Positions 29,830 through 32,269 of a stretch of DNA of 32,269 nucleotides are shown here, in pieces. The position numbers and the translations under genes were made by a program. Each line of letters starts with the position of its first letter. The stretch's first letter is position 1. The notes beneath the pieces were generated by a model, which ran no database searches, was not told the origin of the DNA, and saw only the letters and a program-made list of their open reading frames with translations. Origin of the DNA: Candidatus Woodwardiibium gallinarum (GTDB lineage: Bacteria > Bacillota > Clostridia > Oscillospirales > CAG-382); contig CAJFRY010000023.1 of assembly GCA_904419545.1 (NCBI GenBank), positions 1 through 32,269 on the forward strand, written 5' to 3'.

Positions 29830-32049
29830 ATGATGGCGACAAGAATCGAGCGCATCGAAATCGGTGCGTTCGGCTGCCTGTCCGACGTCGTGCTCACGCC
29901 CGCGACCGGCATCAATTTGATCGAGGCGCCGAACGAAGCGGGCAAGAGCACACTGGCGGCTTTCATCAAATTTGTGCTCTACGGCTTCTCGTCCACGCGC
30001 AGCCAGTCGGTTGCCGAGAATGAAAAGAAGCTCTATATGCCGTGGAACGGCACCCGTGCGTCGGGCAGCCTGGTCATCTCCTGCCCGAGCGGCTCGTTCC
30101 GGGTCGAGCGGACGTATGACCTGCCGTCCAAGGAGCACGTGGAGATCATCAATTTGCAGACCCGCAAGCCGGTGTTCCAGTCGCTCGTCCCCGGCGAGGT
30201 GCTGTTCGGCGCGCCGGAGGAGCTGTTCGTCAAGAGCGCTTATTTCCGCCAGCTTTTCCAGAACAAAAACGGTGACGACGCCCTCGCTGAGCAGGTGCAG
30301 AACATCCTGTTTTCGGCCGACGAGCGCATCAGCGCCGAGAAGGCGCAGAAGAAGCTGCGCGAGGCCAAGGCCGAGCTGCGAAACGCGCAGAACCGCGGCG
30401 TGATTCCCGATCTGGAGGGAAAGCTCGCTCGCTACAGGGACGAATGCGAGCGTGCCGCCGGTTTGCACGAGCGCATTCGGGCCTGCAACGAAACGCTTAC
30501 CAAGACCGCCGACGAGCTGGCGCGCGAGCGTGAAAAGCTCTCCCGCTTACAGGACGAACGGCGAAACGTGGAGAAATACGCCGCGCGGGCGCAGCTTGAG
30601 CGCCTGCAGGCCATCGACGCTGCCGAGGCCGAGGCCAAGCGGAGCTACGACCGCGCCGCCGCCGAGTTTTCCGGCGCGGACATCCCCGACACCTCCGCCG
30701 TCAGGGAGCTGATGAACGACAACGCGCAGTATATGGCGATGCTGCAGGAACGCGACCGCCTCGCCTACGAGAGCCGCGCGGCCACCGACGCGTACGAGAA
30801 AACCAGCGCCGTGTGCAGCCGCTGGGCGGGCGAGGAACCCGCCGTCCGTGCTGCGCTCGCGCGCGAAAGACGGCTGTTCCCCGCGTTCCTGATCGCCGGA
30901 TTGCTTCTGTGCGCCTTCGGCGTCTGCTGCCTGTTCCTGCCGCGGCTCGGCTGGGTCCCCGGCGCGGTCTCGTTCGGTGCCGGACTGCTCTGCGTCGGCG
31001 CCGCACTGGTCGTCAAGCGGCGCGCGGGCGCGCTGCCCGGCAGGCTCGGCTATAAGGATAAAAAGGAGCTGCTGTACGCGCTCAGCGAGCTGCCGCAGCT
31101 TCGAAAGCAGTGCGAGCTGGAGGAGCGCAGCGCTTATGAACTGAATGCCCGCTACGGCGAGAGCATCAGCCGCTGCGACCGGATGGAATCGAGCATCGCT
31201 TCCCGCATCCGCCGCTATCGGAACGAAAAGAGCGACGGCAGCACCGCCGAGCTGCTCGACCGGCTGCTCACTCTTTCCGGGGAGATCAGCACGCTTTCCG
31301 CCGCCTATGACAGCGCGCGCCGCGCGCGTGCCGAAGCGTTTGACGGAGTGGACGTCGAGGCTCTGCGTGCGCTGGCCGAAGGCGCGCAGCCGCCGTCGCG
31401 CCCGGCGTCCGAGGTCGACCGCGAAATCCAGTTTTACAGCAAAAAAATCGAAACGCACACCGAGGTCGAGCGCACGAATGAGCGTGAAAAGGCAGCGCTC
31501 GAGGCGCAGACGCCCGATCTGTCGATGCTGCGCGGAAAGATGACTGCCGTTGAAAACAGCCTTAAGACAGCCAATCGCCGTTTTGCGGCGCTGCAGCTCG
31601 CGCTGACGGTGATGGACGAAGCATCCACCTATATGCGCAGCACCATCGCGCCCAAGCTGACCGAATATGCATCCGAGTGTTTCTGCACGGCGACCATCGG
31701 CAAGTACGACCGTCTGCTGCTTGATACGCGGATGGGCATGACCGTCGAGACGCCTGCGCAGCAGAGTGTGGACTACCTCTCCTGCGGTACGAAGGACAGC
31801 GCCTACCTCTGTCTGCGGCTGGCGCTGCTGCGGCTGCTGTACGCGCAGTCCGCGCAGCCGCCGATGGTGCTGGACGACGTGTTCGCGCGGCTGGACGAAA
31901 AGCGCCTGCTGGCCTTGCTCTCGGTCCTCGCCCGCACGTCTGCGGAGAACGGCACGCAGATTTTCCTCTTCACGTGTACGCCGCGCGAACGGCTGCTGCT
32001 GGATAAGCTCGGCGAGCCCTACACGCGTCTGGACTGGAAGAAAGTATAG
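29830..32049 (+). CDS. SbcC/Rad50-like AAA ATPase with central membrane hairpin (YhaN family)
   Basis: 739 aa; ATG 29830 directly follows the TGA of the nuclease gene and has GGAGGT 9 nt upstream. The N-terminus has the Walker A motif EAPNEAGKSTLAAF. Two coiled-coil arms flank a central pair of hydrophobic helices (about 352-373 and 378-399: AFLIAGLLLCAFGVCCLFL, then VSFGAGLLCVGAALVV), a hallmark of YhaN compared with soluble SbcC. The C-terminus has the ABC signature-like DYLSCGTKDSAYLCLRLALL and Walker B MVLDDVFARLDE. It probably drives the partner nuclease in double-strand break or DNA-end processing at the membrane. The coiled coils lack an obvious zinc-hook CxxC. Confidence 0.88.
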   Translation: MMATRIERIEIGAFGCLSDVVLTPATGINLIEAPNEAGKSTLAAFIKFVLYGFSSTRSQSVAENEKKLYMPWNGTRASGSLVISCPSGSFRVERTYDLPSKEHVEIINLQTRKPVFQSLVPGEVLFGAPEELFVKSAYFRQLFQNKNGDDALAEQVQNILFSADERISAEKAQKKLREAKAELRNAQNRGVIPDLEGKLARYRDECERAAGLHERIRACNETLTKTADELAREREKLSRLQDERRNVEKYAARAQLERLQAIDAAEAEAKRSYDRAAAEFSGADIPDTSAVRELMNDNAQYMAMLQERDRLAYESRAATDAYEKTSAVCSRWAGEEPAVRAALARERRLFPAFLIAGLLLCAFGVCCLFLPRLGWVPGAVSFGAGLLCVGAALVVKRRAGALPGRLGYKDKKELLYALSELPQLRKQCELEERSAYELNARYGESISRCDRMESSIASRIRRYRNEKSDGSTAELLDRLLTLSGEISTLSAAYDSARRARAEAFDGVDVEALRALAEGAQPPSRPASEVDREIQFYSKKIETHTEVERTNEREKAALEAQTPDLSMLRGKMTAVENSLKTANRRFAALQLALTVMDEASTYMRSTIAPKLTEYASECFCTATIGKYDRLLLDTRMGMTVETPAQQSVDYLSCGTKDSAYLCLRLALLRLLYAQSAQPPMVLDDVFARLDEKRLLALLSVLARTSAENGTQIFLFTCTPRERLLLDKLGEPYTRLDWKKV

Positions 32050-32269
32050 GGCAGTCCGCTCGGAAAGCTGAATGCTTACACGCGGAAAATCGTCACCGCC
32101 GGCGGATATCCATGCCGGTTTTCGCACCTGTATCATTATATTGCTTACATATTATTATATTTTATTATATTTGCCAATTGTAAAAGTCAGCAATTTTAAA
32201 TAGAATCCGTTTTTTCGGAGGCTTTGCCTTCGAAAAAACACCTCTTTGACGAGCGAAGCGAGTCCGCGC
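32050..32269. other. AT-rich intergenic end of window with stem-loop
   Basis: About 32140-32190 is very AT-rich (TATTATTATATTTTATTATA) compared with the rest of the window. At about 32210-32240 a 14-bp stem GTTTTTTCGGAGGC / GCCTTCGAAAAAAC surrounds loop TTT, with one G-U pair, and could terminate the yhaN-like transcript. The last bases contain GACGAGCGAAGCGAGTC, a further palindrome. Confidence 0.5.

Overview
The window looks like chromosome of a GC-rich anaerobic Firmicute, most likely an Oscillospirales/Ruminococcaceae-type Clostridium relative. This is inferred from the gene repertoire: class III ribonucleotide reductase NrdD/NrdG, Na+-decarboxylase beta and gamma subunits, YhaO/YhaN-type SbcCD proteins, a 21-residue LRR surface protein, strong AAAGGAG Shine-Dalgarno sites and sigma-A promoters with 17-nt spacers. 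TGA is used normally as a stop (for example polA, rsmI, oadG). No species can be assigned from sequence alone.

Layout. 1-803 (-): 5' part of a secreted LRR protein running off the left edge. 1044-3216: the most interesting module. A putative modification-dependent nuclease (EVE/PUA-like plus PD-(D/E)XK-like) lies next to a 265-bp segment holding a near-consensus promoter. The segment is bounded by 28-bp inverted repeats and followed by a tyrosine recombinase gene. This is the architecture of a phase-variable invertible promoter. The promoter now points into the nuclease gene (ON), and the recombinase carries an in-frame TGA, so the switch may be frozen. 3594-8527 (-): an apparent operon of surface repeat protein, ANT(6)-like nucleotidyltransferase, aldose 1-epimerase and DUF2130 protein. 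8633-15670 (+): polA, a B12-binding radical SAM protein, rsmI, mutY, a small P-loop kinase and a terminator.

15446-16800 has no intact gene. It holds two diverged, inverted copies of a kinase 3' end plus downstream sequence, and many palindromes. 16852-20193 (-): nrdG, then nrdD with a fused C-terminal redoxin domain; nrdD has its own promoter overlapped by two NrdR-box-like sites. 20523-22624 (+): an SCP2-like protein and a glutamate-1-semialdehyde-aminomutase-like aminotransferase. 22837-23763 (-): a lactonase-family beta-propeller with a long structured leader. 24011-25753 (+): promoter, a yybP-ykoY (Mn2+) riboswitch-like leader, oadB, a 49-aa oadG and a terminator. 25787-26829 (+): a consensus promoter, a long structured leader with two small ORFs, and a GNAT acetyltransferase. 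27299-27608 (-): a tRNA-Met/tRNA-Glu unit with promoter and terminator. 27674-32049 (+): pgeF and the YhaO/YhaN-like nuclease-ATPase pair.

A second unusual theme is a short palindromic element (GCTTTCGC-loop-GCGAAAGC) found three times. Each copy sits between the Shine-Dalgarno and the start codon of an unrelated gene (galM, the radical SAM gene, the lactonase), where folding would restore normal spacing.
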